This document shows positions 53,283 to 61,968 of a stretch of 64,000 nt of DNA, piece by piece. The notes below the pieces were generated by a model. That model made no database searches, was not told where the DNA came from, and saw only the letters and a program-made list of their open reading frames with translations. The stretch comes from a bacterium (lineage in GTDB: Bacteria; Myxococcota_A; UBA9160; UBA4427), in the NCBI GenBank assembly GCA_024742285.1, contig JANSYR010000002.1, positions 496,001-560,000 of the forward strand, read 5' to 3'. Each line of letters starts with the position of its first letter. Position 1 is the first letter of the stretch. The position numbers and the translations under genes were made by a program.

Positions 53283-54005
53283 CTACTGCACGGTTTGCGC
53301 TCCTGCCGCGATCGCCCCCGCCGACTGTCCCGCGGCGATGAGCGGCTGGAACGGGAAGAGCAGCGCCTGCATCGCGTAGCCGAAGCGGGCGAGAATCGTG
53401 GGCGGGACCACGATCAGGTCCCCCTCGCGCAGCACGTGATTCGTGCGCATGTCTCCGTAGGAGATCGCATCGAGGTCGACGGCGAGGATCCGGGTCTCGT
53501 TCCCGCGTGTTCGGACCAGCCGAATCGCGTCGAGGTTGGCGAAGGGGCGCGTGCCGCCGACGCGACCGATGGCCTCCGAGACCCGGGTCTCCGTCTCGAG
53601 AGAGAAGATGCCAGGGGACGCGACCTCCCCGTACACCGTGACGAACTGACTCGGCGAGGAGACGACCGTCACGTTCACGACGGCGTCTCGCTTGAAACGA
53701 CCGATCTGCTCCTGGATATCCAGGGCGATCTGTCGTGGCGTTCGACCGGCGGCCTGCACGTCGCCGACGAGGTCGATCGAGATCATGCCGTCCGGACGCA
53801 CGCGGACCTCTCGGTTGATCTCGGGGTCGGGAAGGATGTGCACTGTGAGCTCGTCGGGTGCGCCGACGATGTAGCTCTCGATCGAAGGCGCGGCCGGCGG
53901 CGGCTGCGGATTCGTGGTGCAGCCCAGCGCGAGGGCGAGGCCTGCGATCAGGCCGGTCAAGAGAACGCCCGTAGGACGCGCATGCGACGGAGCGTGACGG
54001 AACAC
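53283..54005 (-). CDS. polysaccharide export lipoprotein (Wza/EpsD-type, SLBB)
   Basis: This 240-residue lipoprotein has lipobox LALGC, then a polysaccharide-export (Poly_export) domain from YIVGAPDELTVHIL and an SLBB domain (VTVYGEVASPGIFSL, later LREGDLIVVPP). This is the outer-membrane export channel type used in exopolysaccharide secretion, here the XrtA-associated kind. GTG at 54005 follows GGGGGGAAG; an upstream TTG at 54020 is less likely. It precedes the ATPase gene and follows FHA and nitrilase genes on the minus strand. Confidence 0.9.
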   Translation of the reverse strand: MFRHAPSHARPTGVLLTGLIAGLALALGCTTNPQPPPAAPSIESYIVGAPDELTVHILPDPEINREVRVRPDGMISIDLVGDVQAAGRTPRQIALDIQEQIGRFKRDAVVNVTVVSSPSQFVTVYGEVASPGIFSLETETRVSEAIGRVGGTRPFANLDAIRLVRTRGNETRILAVDLDAISYGDMRTNHVLREGDLIVVPPTILARFGYAMQALLFPFQPLIAAGQSAGAIAAGAQTVQ

Positions 54006-54126
54006 GGATCTTCCCCCCAAAACCTGCCGCGAGCGGCTCTGCGGCGTCGCAGGCGCGCATGGAAGCGGACGGGGGAAGGCTATCGGGCCGGGCGGGGGCC
54101 CCGCAAGAGACGTGCGGGACGGAGGA

Positions 54127-54435
54127 CTAGTCGTCCTTCAGGAGCACGAAGCGGAAGAGCGTCTGACCGATCTGGATCTCGTCGCCCTCGGCGAGGGGGG
54201 CGGAGCGGATGCGCTTGCCGTTCAGCTTCGTGCCGTTGGTCGACGCGAGGTCCTCGATCACGTAGCCGGGCGCATCCTCGTCGAAGAGGAGCAGGGCGTG
54301 CTCGCGGCTGATGCCCTCGTCGAGGAGCGTGATGTCGGTGGTCGGATTGCGGCCGATCACCACCTCGTCCCCGGTGAGGTCGTAGGTCATGCCTTCGAAC
54401 CCGCCGTTCATGATCTCGAGTCGCCCTGTGGCCAT
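54127..54435 (-). CDS. FHA domain protein
   Basis: This 102-residue single FHA domain has GDEVVIGRNPTTDITLLDEGISREHALLLF (signature R, S, H) and STNGTKLNG. It binds phosphothreonine on a partner. No kinase lies nearby. Ribosome site GGAGGGG precedes the ATG. It lies between the nitrilase gene and the export lipoprotein and may tie signalling to the polysaccharide locus. Confidence 0.88.
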   Translation of the reverse strand: MATGRLEIMNGGFEGMTYDLTGDEVVIGRNPTTDITLLDEGISREHALLLFDEDAPGYVIEDLASTNGTKLNGKRIRSAPLAEGDEIQIGQTLFRFVLLKDD

Positions 54436-54555
54436 CTCCCCTCCGGTCGCCGACGGGCGCCTCGAGGGCGCGCACGCAGCTTTCCCGGAAATCGGTCCGC
54501 CGGGCGCCTGCCTTGAGGCGAGAGCCGCGAGATCGTCTCCTGCGGCCCGAGGGCG

Positions 54556-55371
54556 CTACTCGGGCGAGGGGAGCCGGCGGTTCTCGAGGGCGGGGATGGC
54601 CCGCCGGACGCGGTCGATCTCCTCGACCGGGCAATCCGCCACGAGCACCGTCGGCGCGTCGCCCGCCTGGGCGATCACCAGCCCCCATGGATCGATGATC
54701 AATGAGCGGCCGTGGCTCGCGCGGTCTTCCGAGTGGCGACCACACTGGGCCGGTGCGAGGACGTAGGCCTGGCACTCGATGGCGCGCGCCCGCAGCAGGA
54801 CCTCCCAGTGGTCCTTGCCGGTCTCCTTCGTGAAGGCACTCGGAACGACCAGCCATCGGGCGCCGCGCAGGGTGAGGGCCCGGTAGAGCTCGGGGAACCG
54901 CAGGTCGTAGCAGACGCTCAGGCCGATCCCGCCGAAGGGCGTCTCGGCCATCACGAGCTCGTCCCCTGCCGCGAACCAGGTCGATTCGCGATAGGCATCG
55001 CCTTCGGCCGGGCCCAGCGTCACGTCGAAGAGATGGATCTTGCGGTAGCGGGCGATCTCTTCACCGCTGGGCGCGCAGACGATGCTCGTGTTGTACACGC
55101 GTTCGTCGCCGGGGATCTCCTCGGGGAAGGTCCCGCCGAGGAGCCACACGCCGTACTGTCTCGCCCACTCGCGCAGGGCGCGCACGATCTCGCCGTCCGG
55201 TCCCTGGACGCAGGGGAACTTCCCGCCCTCGCGCCGCATGTAGGCGAAGTTCTCGGGCAGCGCGACGAAGGTCGCGCCACGCTCGGCCGCCTCGGCGATG
55301 CCCTTCTCGGCGTTCGCGAGATTCGCCGCGAGATCGTCGGTCGAGCAGACCTGGACGATCGCGGTTCGCAC
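54556..55371 (-). CDS. carbon-nitrogen hydrolase (Nit1-like nitrilase family)
   Basis: This 271-residue protein has the catalytic Glu in LPENFAY, Lys in RYRKIHLFD and Cys in LSVCYDLRFPELYR, the E-K-C triad of the nitrilase superfamily. The spacing and CYDLRFPELYR are typical of the Nit1/NitFhit group, which is a deaminated-glutathione amidase. The GTG start overlaps the stop of the upstream regulator-like gene (TAGTG), so translation is coupled. It is probably metabolite repair. Confidence 0.92.
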   Translation of the reverse strand: MRTAIVQVCSTDDLAANLANAEKGIAEAAERGATFVALPENFAYMRREGGKFPCVQGPDGEIVRALREWARQYGVWLLGGTFPEEIPGDERVYNTSIVCAPSGEEIARYRKIHLFDVTLGPAEGDAYRESTWFAAGDELVMAETPFGGIGLSVCYDLRFPELYRALTLRGARWLVVPSAFTKETGKDHWEVLLRARAIECQAYVLAPAQCGRHSEDRASHGRSLIIDPWGLVIAQAGDAPTVLVADCPVEEIDRVRRAIPALENRRLPSPE

Positions 55372-56345
55372 TAGCCCCGGAACTGGCCCGGGTCGACGCC
55401 GGTCCGCCGGATCACGTCGTAGAAGTCCTTGCGGTCCTTCTTGGCCATCCGCGCTGCGCGGCTGATGTTGCCCGAGCAGCGGCGCAGCAGTCCCTCGACG
55501 TAGCGCGTCTCGAACGCGCGCTTGGCGTCCTTGAACGACGGAACCTCGTCGCCCTCGGTCGAGAGCATGAGGGCCTCCGCGGAGATCGCTCCCTGGCCCG
55601 CGAGTCGGATCGCCTGACGGATGCGTTCGCGCAGCTCCCGGACGTTGCCGGTCCAGGGCTCCTCGACGAGCCAGCGGCGGGCATCGGCGCTGAAGCCGAC
55701 CGGCTCGACGCCTTCCTCGGCGGCGAACTCCGAGAGGAAGTGGGCTGCGAGCGGCAGGATGTCCTCGATGCGTTCGGCCAGCGAGGCGAGGGTGATCCGC
55801 TCGCCGCCGAGCGGGGCGAGGGCGCCCACGCCTTCCCTGGACGTCGTGGCGAGAAGTCGCACGCGACCGCCCGCGGAGCGCAGGGCATCGGCGAGTCGGG
55901 TGAGCGTCGCGCTGCTCAGCTGGTCGGCGCTCTCGAGAAGCAGCGTGCCGCCCTGGGCGCGGGCGATCGCGCCGGGCCCGCCGTCTTCGCCGAAGAGCTC
56001 CCGGATCTGCGAGGGCTCCGTCGAGCCGGCGACCTGGACCTCGACCAGCGCTCCCCCGGCGCGGGGACTCCACTGGTGGATCGCGCGGGCGACCTGCTTG
56101 CGGCCGCTCCCGCTCGCGCCGGAGATGACCACCAGGTCGTCGGAGCGGGCGATGGCGCTCGCTTGATCGACCACTTCCTGCATCTGCGCACTGGCAGAGA
56201 TGATACGATCGTTGCGACGGCGGCCGGTGGCGCGACCGGCCCCCACACCCGTCTCGGCCGTTCCATCGGCGGTGTGGCCCGCTGCGGACGCGGGTGTGGT
56301 CGACTCGACGCGGTTGGCGCCGAGAGAAGTCTGATGCTCGGACAT
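55371..56345 (-). CDS. degenerate sigma-54 activator-like protein (no GAFTGA loop)
   Basis: This 324-residue protein has a disordered Gly/Ala/Thr N-terminus (1-45), an AAA+ core like NtrC-type activators (ELFG at 116-119, NVREL at the sensor) and a FIS-like HTH at the C-terminus. The GAFTGA loop that contacts sigma-54 is missing, the P-loop is GASGSGR (R for K) and the Walker B is ES rather than DE (138-139). It therefore probably does not hydrolyse ATP or open sigma-54 promoters; it may bind DNA as a repressor. Translation is coupled to the nitrilase gene. Confidence 0.82.
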   Translation of the reverse strand: MSEHQTSLGANRVESTTPASAAGHTADGTAETGVGAGRATGRRRNDRIISASAQMQEVVDQASAIARSDDLVVISGASGSGRKQVARAIHQWSPRAGGALVEVQVAGSTEPSQIRELFGEDGGPGAIARAQGGTLLLESADQLSSATLTRLADALRSAGGRVRLLATTSREGVGALAPLGGERITLASLAERIEDILPLAAHFLSEFAAEEGVEPVGFSADARRWLVEEPWTGNVRELRERIRQAIRLAGQGAISAEALMLSTEGDEVPSFKDAKRAFETRYVEGLLRRCSGNISRAARMAKKDRKDFYDVIRRTGVDPGQFRG

Positions 56346-56381
56346 GGCACGAAGCCCCCAGGTAGTATCGTGACCAGTCCA

Positions 56382-56410
56382 GAAGTATTGGGATTCCGGA
56401 CGTTTGTCAA
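56382..56410 (-). promoter_or_regulatory. possible sigma-70 promoter of regulator-like gene
   Basis: TTGACA (minus strand, 56410-56405) has a perfect -35, but the -10 17 bases on, TACTTC, is poor. It lies in an AT-rich divergent spacer to mutL, which also holds AATAAT (56495-56500) on the plus strand as a -10 for mutL. Confidence 0.35.
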
Positions 56411-56566
56411 TGGTTATTGCGGGTCGCGAGCGTCATTGCCGCCGAGTTGACGCTAAATCAGACTCATGGTACCCCGGCGTCTTTTCTTTGTGGGAATAAT
56501 CTAGCAGGCGCAAATGACGAGAATTCCCCACCCCTTACGCGCATCGATATCCCACGGGGGCACCGC

Positions 56567-58492
56567 GTGACGGAACCGATCGCCGAAGGGAAAGGGGAGA
56601 CCGAGGCCGGCGAAAAAGGGCGCATTCGCCTGCTGTCCGATGCGCTCGTGGACCAGATCGCCGCGGGCGAGGTCGTCGAGCGCCCGGCTTCCGTCGTCAA
56701 GGAGCTCGTCGAGAACGCGATCGACGCCGGGGCGACGACGATCCGCGTGGAGGTGCGCGACGGGGGCGCCGCGCTGATCGCGGTGACCGACGACGGCGTG
56801 GGGATGACCCCCGATGAGCTGCCGATGGCCCTACAGCGTCACGCGACCAGCAAGCTGCGCTCGGCCGCGGACCTGATGCGGATCGGGAGCTTCGGCTTCC
56901 GAGGCGAGGCGCTGCCCGCGATCGCGTCCGTCTCGCGCTTCCGGATCGTGAGCCGCGCCCGCGATCGGGCCGAGGGCTACGAGATCCTGATCGAGGGCGG
57001 CGAGATCAAGAGCGAGCGTGCCGCCGGGGGGCCGGTCGGCACGCGGATCGAGGTCGCGGACCTCTTCGCCTCGGTCCCCGCACGACGCAAGTTCCTGAAG
57101 CGTGCCGGAACCGAGTGGGGTCACATCGCCGACTGGCTCGCGCGACTCGCCCTGGTCCATCCGGAGCTCCACCTCGAGATCCAGCGCGACGATCGCAAGG
57201 CGACCGTCTGGCCCACCTGCCGTTCGCTCCGGGACCGCATCGCCATGATCCTCCCCGACGAGGACGCCGCGGCCCTCGTCGAAGTCGAACACGACACGCC
57301 GGAGGCGAAGGTCCACGCCTTCGTGTCGACACCGGAACGAACCCGACCCAACGGCAACGCGCTCTACCTCTTCGTGAACGGCCGGCCGGTCCGTGACCGA
57401 CTCCTGCGCGGCGCGCTGATCCAGGCCTATCGCGATCTGATTCCACGCGGTCGCTTCCCGGTCGGCGTGCTCTATGTCGAGGTCCCGCCGGCGACCGTCG
57501 ACGTGAACGTGCATCCGGCGAAGTGGGAGGTCCGGTTCATCGATCCCCAGGCCGTCCATCGCGCGATCCGGCACGCCGTACGCGACGCCATGGCCAAGCG
57601 GAGCTGGCTCGGCGACATGAGCGCGCCTGGCAAAGGGCCGCCGGTCGCGACGGGGCTCGGCGCGCGCGCCACCGCCACGACCGAGCCGATGTTCACGCCG
57701 CAGCGATCGATTCCGACGACGGGGGCCGCGGAGACCAACGACTGGGTCTTCGCGCGGGGTGATGCCAGCGTCGACCGCGTCGCCGAAACCGCGACGTCGC
57801 CGCCGGCGTTCGAGGCGCCGACCGGCGGGCACTCCGGCTCCGTTCTCGTCGTCCCCGGGGCGCGATCCGACGAATCCGCGCCGGTCTCCTCTTTCGGCGC
57901 GCTCTCGATCCTCGGCCAGCTCCGAGCGAGCTACATCCTCGCGGAGACCGCCGACGGCTTGATGGTGATCGACCAGCACGCCGCCCACGAGCGCATCCTC
58001 TACGAGAACCTCCGGAAGGGGTGGCTCGAGCGGGGCGTCGCGCGTCAAGGGCTCCTCACGCCGCTCACGGTCGAGCTGGCCCCGAGCGCGGTGGCCGCGA
58101 TCGGGGAGGCGCCCGAGATCGTCGCGCGGCTCGGCTTCGAGATCGAGCCCTTCGGCGACGATGCGGTGCTCGTTCGCGCGATTCCGGCCGAGATCTCCGG
58201 GCAGGACGTCGGCGAGCTGGTGACCGAGCTCGCCAGCGCCCTCGACGACGTCGAGGGGGGCGACGAGGCGGACGAGAACGTGGTGCGATGGCTGCCGAGT
58301 CTCGATCGACTCTTCGCGACGATGGCCTGCCACTCGGCGCGACGTTTCGGTGACCGCCTGCCGCGCGAAGAGCAGGAAGCGATCCTCGCCGGGCTCGACA
58401 CGATCCCCTGGGCGCCGACCTGTCCCCACGGTCGGCCGGTGGCGATCCTGCTGTCCCACGCCGATCTCGAGCTCCGCTTCCGCCGCCGCTAG
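56567..58492 (+). CDS. mutL: DNA mismatch repair protein MutL
   Basis: This 641-residue protein has a GHKL ATPase N-terminus (ELVENAIDAG, DDGVGM, GFRGEALPAI) and a C-terminal dimerisation/endonuclease domain. The endonuclease motif DQHA(X)2E(X)4E is present (DQHAAHERILYE), with ACHSA and CPHGRP. MutL here should nick DNA itself, as in organisms lacking MutH. The GTG start at 56567 has a GGGGG context; the frame is open upstream but lacks family sequence. It begins a housekeeping run (mutL-miaA-der). Confidence 0.95.
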   Translation: MTEPIAEGKGETEAGEKGRIRLLSDALVDQIAAGEVVERPASVVKELVENAIDAGATTIRVEVRDGGAALIAVTDDGVGMTPDELPMALQRHATSKLRSAADLMRIGSFGFRGEALPAIASVSRFRIVSRARDRAEGYEILIEGGEIKSERAAGGPVGTRIEVADLFASVPARRKFLKRAGTEWGHIADWLARLALVHPELHLEIQRDDRKATVWPTCRSLRDRIAMILPDEDAAALVEVEHDTPEAKVHAFVSTPERTRPNGNALYLFVNGRPVRDRLLRGALIQAYRDLIPRGRFPVGVLYVEVPPATVDVNVHPAKWEVRFIDPQAVHRAIRHAVRDAMAKRSWLGDMSAPGKGPPVATGLGARATATTEPMFTPQRSIPTTGAAETNDWVFARGDASVDRVAETATSPPAFEAPTGGHSGSVLVVPGARSDESAPVSSFGALSILGQLRASYILAETADGLMVIDQHAAHERILYENLRKGWLERGVARQGLLTPLTVELAPSAVAAIGEAPEIVARLGFEIEPFGDDAVLVRAIPAEISGQDVGELVTELASALDDVEGGDEADENVVRWLPSLDRLFATMACHSARRFGDRLPREEQEAILAGLDTIPWAPTCPHGRPVAILLSHADLELRFRRR

Positions 58493-58526
58493 CACTGCCG
58501 CAGGCGCCAGCACCGCCGCAGGCGCC
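58491..58526. repeat. 18-bp tandem duplication at mutL stop
   Basis: Two 18-base copies (58491-58508 and 58509-58526) differ by one base; the first overlaps the mutL stop codon (TAG 58490-58492). This is again a tandem duplication at a gene end. Confidence 0.8.
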
Positions 58527-58668
58527 GCGCGCGAGATTGCCGCCGGGCTGCGCGGCGTCCGGCGGCATCTCGGCTAGTGTTGGCCGCCACCGCCTTTCGG
58601 CCCGTACAGCCGAAGGGCCTCCGCAGACGCAACGGGCTCCACACCCGAACGCGACGAGGAACTCCGCC

Positions 58669-59652
58669 ATGGCTGAAGAGCAGGGCGCCGAGACGGCGCC
58701 CGACCCGAAGGACGACCGCCCCCCGGTCGTCGTCGTGACCGGTCCGACCGGCTCCGGCAAGACCGACCTCGCGATCGGTCTCGCCCAGCGCTTCGACGGC
58801 GAGATCGTGAACGCCGACTCGATGCAGGTCTTCCGGTTCATGGACATCGGTACGGCGAAGCCTTCGCCCGAAGAGCGCCTGACCGTCCCCCATCACCTCT
58901 TCGACGTCGCCGATCCCGACGAGGACTACAGCGCCGGCCGCTTCGGCAAGGAGGCGCGCGCCACCGCGGAGATGATCCACGGTCGCGGTCGCGTGGTCTT
59001 CCTGACCGGCGGAACCGGCCTCTACATCCGCGCGTTCCTCGACGGCCTGATCGAGACCGGCAACGTCGACCCCGTACTGCGTGAACGCCTCGAGAACGAG
59101 CAGAGAAGGGCGGCGGAAGAGGGCGATCCGACCCGGCTCCACCGCAGGCTGCGTGAGCACGATGCGGACGCGGCGGACAAGATCCATCCGAACGACGTGC
59201 GCCGCACGATCCGCGCCCTCGAGATCCTCCAGATGTCGGGACAACGCGCCTCCCGGGTCCGCGAGGAGCACGGATTCCAGGATCGTCCGTTCCGGGTCCT
59301 GCACCTCTGCCTCGATCCGGGGCGCGAGGTGCTGAACGAACGGATCGATCGGCGCGCTGCGCAGATGATCGAGGCGGGTCTGCTGCGCGAGGTGCGGGAT
59401 CTGCGTGAGCGCGGCTACGGCCCGGAGCTCAAGCCGATGCAGGCGATCGGCTATCGCCACATCCAGCCCGTCGCCGACGGCGCGGACACGCTCGCGAACG
59501 CGCTCCCGGCGATGCAGGCGGACACCCGACGCTTCGCGCGGCGCCAGCGCACCTGGATCCGTGCCGTGCCCGACGTCCACTGGCACGACCCGCGAGCGCC
59601 TGAGCCGGTCTTCGAGCGCGTCGGTGCCTTCCTCGACGCGGATCGCGGCTGA
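58669..59652 (+). CDS. miaA: tRNA dimethylallyltransferase MiaA
   Basis: This 327-residue protein has P-loop GPTGSGKTDLA, DSMQVF, GTAKP, LTGGTGLYIRAFLDG and a late QAIGYRH. It transfers a dimethylallyl group to A37 of tRNAs reading U-starting codons. The DSMQVF ends with F where the family usually has Y. GAGGAACTCC precedes the ATG at 58669. It lies between mutL and der. Confidence 0.94.
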   Translation: MAEEQGAETAPDPKDDRPPVVVVTGPTGSGKTDLAIGLAQRFDGEIVNADSMQVFRFMDIGTAKPSPEERLTVPHHLFDVADPDEDYSAGRFGKEARATAEMIHGRGRVVFLTGGTGLYIRAFLDGLIETGNVDPVLRERLENEQRRAAEEGDPTRLHRRLREHDADAADKIHPNDVRRTIRALEILQMSGQRASRVREEHGFQDRPFRVLHLCLDPGREVLNERIDRRAAQMIEAGLLREVRDLRERGYGPELKPMQAIGYRHIQPVADGADTLANALPAMQADTRRFARRQRTWIRAVPDVHWHDPRAPEPVFERVGAFLDADRG

Positions 59653-59669
59653 GGGCGGGGGACGCACGC

Positions 59670-61037
59670 ATGCAGGACGATGCCCGTCTGCCCATGGTCG
59701 CCCTCGTCGGCCGACCGAACGTCGGGAAGAGCACGCTCTTCAACCGATACGCCGGCTATCGCCGCGCGCTGGTCGCCGACCAGCCCGGGCTCACTCGCGA
59801 CCGGATCGCCGAGAAGATCGAGATCGACGGCCGCTGGATCTGGATCGTCGACACGGCGGGCCTCGATGCCCCGCGTGGCGAGGAAGAGCTCGACGCCGCC
59901 GTCCAGAGCCAGGCGCGCTCGGCGGTCGAGGCCGCCGACGTGATCCTCTTCATCGTCGACGGAAAGCTCGGTCTCGTGCCCGAGGACGAGGCGATCGCGA
60001 CGACCCTGCGGCGTTCGGGCAAGCCGCTCGGTCTGCTCGTCAACAAGATCGACCAGCCGATGCATCACCAGGACCGCGTGAACGAGTTCTATGCGCTGGG
60101 CATCGAGCAGACCTACGCGGTCTCCGCGGAACACGGCGGCGGCGCCTTCGATGCGCTCGAACGAATCCTCGACACGCTCGCGCCGGCGGAGGAAGAAGAG
60201 GTCGAGGAGGACGACGCGACGCGGGTCGCGATCGTGGGTCGACCCAACGTCGGCAAGAGCTCGATCGCGAACCAGCTCGCCGGCGAGGAGCGCATGGTCG
60301 TCTCGAACACGCCGGGCACGACGCGCGATGCCGTCGACATCCGGATTCGGCGCGGCGATCGCGAATACGTCCTCGTCGATACCGCCGGACTCCGCAAGGT
60401 CGGCAAGCGGCAGGGGCCCGGGGAGCACGGGGGGGCGCTGATGACGCTGCGCTCCCTCGAACGCGCGGACGTGGCGCTCCTCGTCGTCGACGCGGCCGAG
60501 GGCATCGCGGATCAGGATGCGCGCGTCGCGTCGCTCATGCGCGAGCAGGGCTGCGCGTCGGTCGTGCTCGCCAACAAGTGGGATCTCGTCGAAAAGGAGG
60601 ATCGCGAGGACCGGCTCGCCGACATCGACCACGGCCTGCGCTTCATGTCCGACGTGCCGGTGGTGTCGGTCTCCGCGAAGACCGGGCAGGGGTTCAAGCG
60701 GCTCTTCGATCGCCTCGACAGCGTCGTCCAGGCCGGGGAGCAGCGCATCCCGACGGCGGACCTGAACCGCTGGCTCCAGGACGTGTCCGAGAAGCATCCG
60801 CCGTCGATGGCGAGCAAGGGCGCGCTCCGGCGGCCGAACAAGCTCTTCTACGCCTCGCAGGTCAGCGTCCGGCCGCCGACGATCGTCGTATTCTGCACGG
60901 ATCCGAAGGCGATCCAGACGTCCTACGTGCGCTTCCTCGAGAACCAGCTCCGCGAGAGCTTCGGCTTCGAGGGCACGCCGGTTCGCGTGCGGCTGCGCAA
61001 GCGCAGCGGCCGGAAGGGCGCGGATCGGAGCGAATAG
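59670..61037 (+). CDS. der: ribosome biogenesis GTPase Der
   Basis: This 455-residue protein has two tandem G domains: GRPNVGKSTLFN (about 12) with NKID, and GRPNVGKSSIAN (about 190) with NKWD. A C-terminal KH-like domain follows. It binds the 50S subunit during assembly. It is separated by 17 bases from miaA. Acidic EEEEVEEDD joins the two G domains. Confidence 0.96.
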   Translation: MQDDARLPMVALVGRPNVGKSTLFNRYAGYRRALVADQPGLTRDRIAEKIEIDGRWIWIVDTAGLDAPRGEEELDAAVQSQARSAVEAADVILFIVDGKLGLVPEDEAIATTLRRSGKPLGLLVNKIDQPMHHQDRVNEFYALGIEQTYAVSAEHGGGAFDALERILDTLAPAEEEEVEEDDATRVAIVGRPNVGKSSIANQLAGEERMVVSNTPGTTRDAVDIRIRRGDREYVLVDTAGLRKVGKRQGPGEHGGALMTLRSLERADVALLVVDAAEGIADQDARVASLMREQGCASVVLANKWDLVEKEDREDRLADIDHGLRFMSDVPVVSVSAKTGQGFKRLFDRLDSVVQAGEQRIPTADLNRWLQDVSEKHPPSMASKGALRRPNKLFYASQVSVRPPTIVVFCTDPKAIQTSYVRFLENQLRESFGFEGTPVRVRLRKRSGRKGADRSE

Positions 61038-61179
61038 GGCGCCCACCGCGCGGAAACCCCGGTCGCGGGCCCGGGCCTCGAAGTCCCGGCGTGCGGCGGT
61101 ACACTCCCGCGCGCCCCGGGGGCCTCCCGGCGCGTTGCCGACGAGCGGGCGATCGAAACGAATCCGCCGCGCCCGTCCC

Positions 61180-61935
61180 ATGAAGGACCGACCCTTGGCC
61201 CGACGAAGCAAGCAAGTCCCGAGCCCCACCTCCGAGACCCTCCGCGAGATCGAGGAGTCGGGGGATCGCGTCGCCGAGTGGGCGAGCGAGAACGCCGCGC
61301 TGATTCTGGGCGTGATCGCCGCGATCCTGGTGCTCGCCGGGGCCGTCGGCCTCTACGTGCAGAGCCAGGAGAACACCCGCGACGCCGCTGCGGACGCGCT
61401 GGCCATCGCGACGAGCCAGTACCGACAGGCGATGGGCGCGGACCCGATCGGGGGGCCGATTCCGGAGCCCGCCAATCCAGAGGTCGCCGAGCGGACGCGC
61501 ACGGAATACGCCGAGCGCTTCATGGCCGTCGCGAACGAACACGCCGGAACCACGGCCGCGGCCGTGGCCTGGCTCGAAACGGGCCACCTCCAGACCGAGC
61601 TCGGCCGGCTCGAGGCCGCGGCCGAGAGCTTCGGGCGGGCGCGCGACGAAGCGAAGGGGTCGGCCCTCGAAGCGCTCGGATCCATCCGGCTCGCCGGGCT
61701 CGCCGAGGATCGCGGGGACTTCGGCGTCGCCGCCGAGGCCTATGAGCTGGCCGCCGACGTCGAGACGTATCCGCTGCGGGCGAACGCGCTCGGCGATGCG
61801 GCGCGCTGCTGGGCGGCCGCCGGCGAGGAGTCCAAAGCGCTCGAGGTGTTCCAGCGCCTCGAGGCGGGCTTCCCGGATGCGAACGTGCCGCCGCAGATCC
61901 AGGCGCTCGTCGCGGAGCTGCGCGCCGCACGTTAG
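61180..61935 (+). CDS. YfgM-like tetratricopeptide membrane protein
   Basis: A protein of about 251 residues with one N-terminal membrane helix (about 41-61, AALILGVIAAILVLAGAVGLY) and periplasmic TPR-like helices. In gammaproteobacteria YfgM sits by der as here and assists SecYEG/BamB. ATG at 61180 has no ribosome site; TTG at 61195 has GAAGGA seven bases upstream and may be the true start. The first residues are basic. Confidence 0.78.
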   Translation: MKDRPLARRSKQVPSPTSETLREIEESGDRVAEWASENAALILGVIAAILVLAGAVGLYVQSQENTRDAAADALAIATSQYRQAMGADPIGGPIPEPANPEVAERTRTEYAERFMAVANEHAGTTAAAVAWLETGHLQTELGRLEAAAESFGRARDEAKGSALEALGSIRLAGLAEDRGDFGVAAEAYELAADVETYPLRANALGDAARCWAAAGEESKALEVFQRLEAGFPDANVPPQIQALVAELRAAR

Positions 61936-61968
61936 GCGCCGCACGCCCCGGCCGAGACCGATGGGGCC

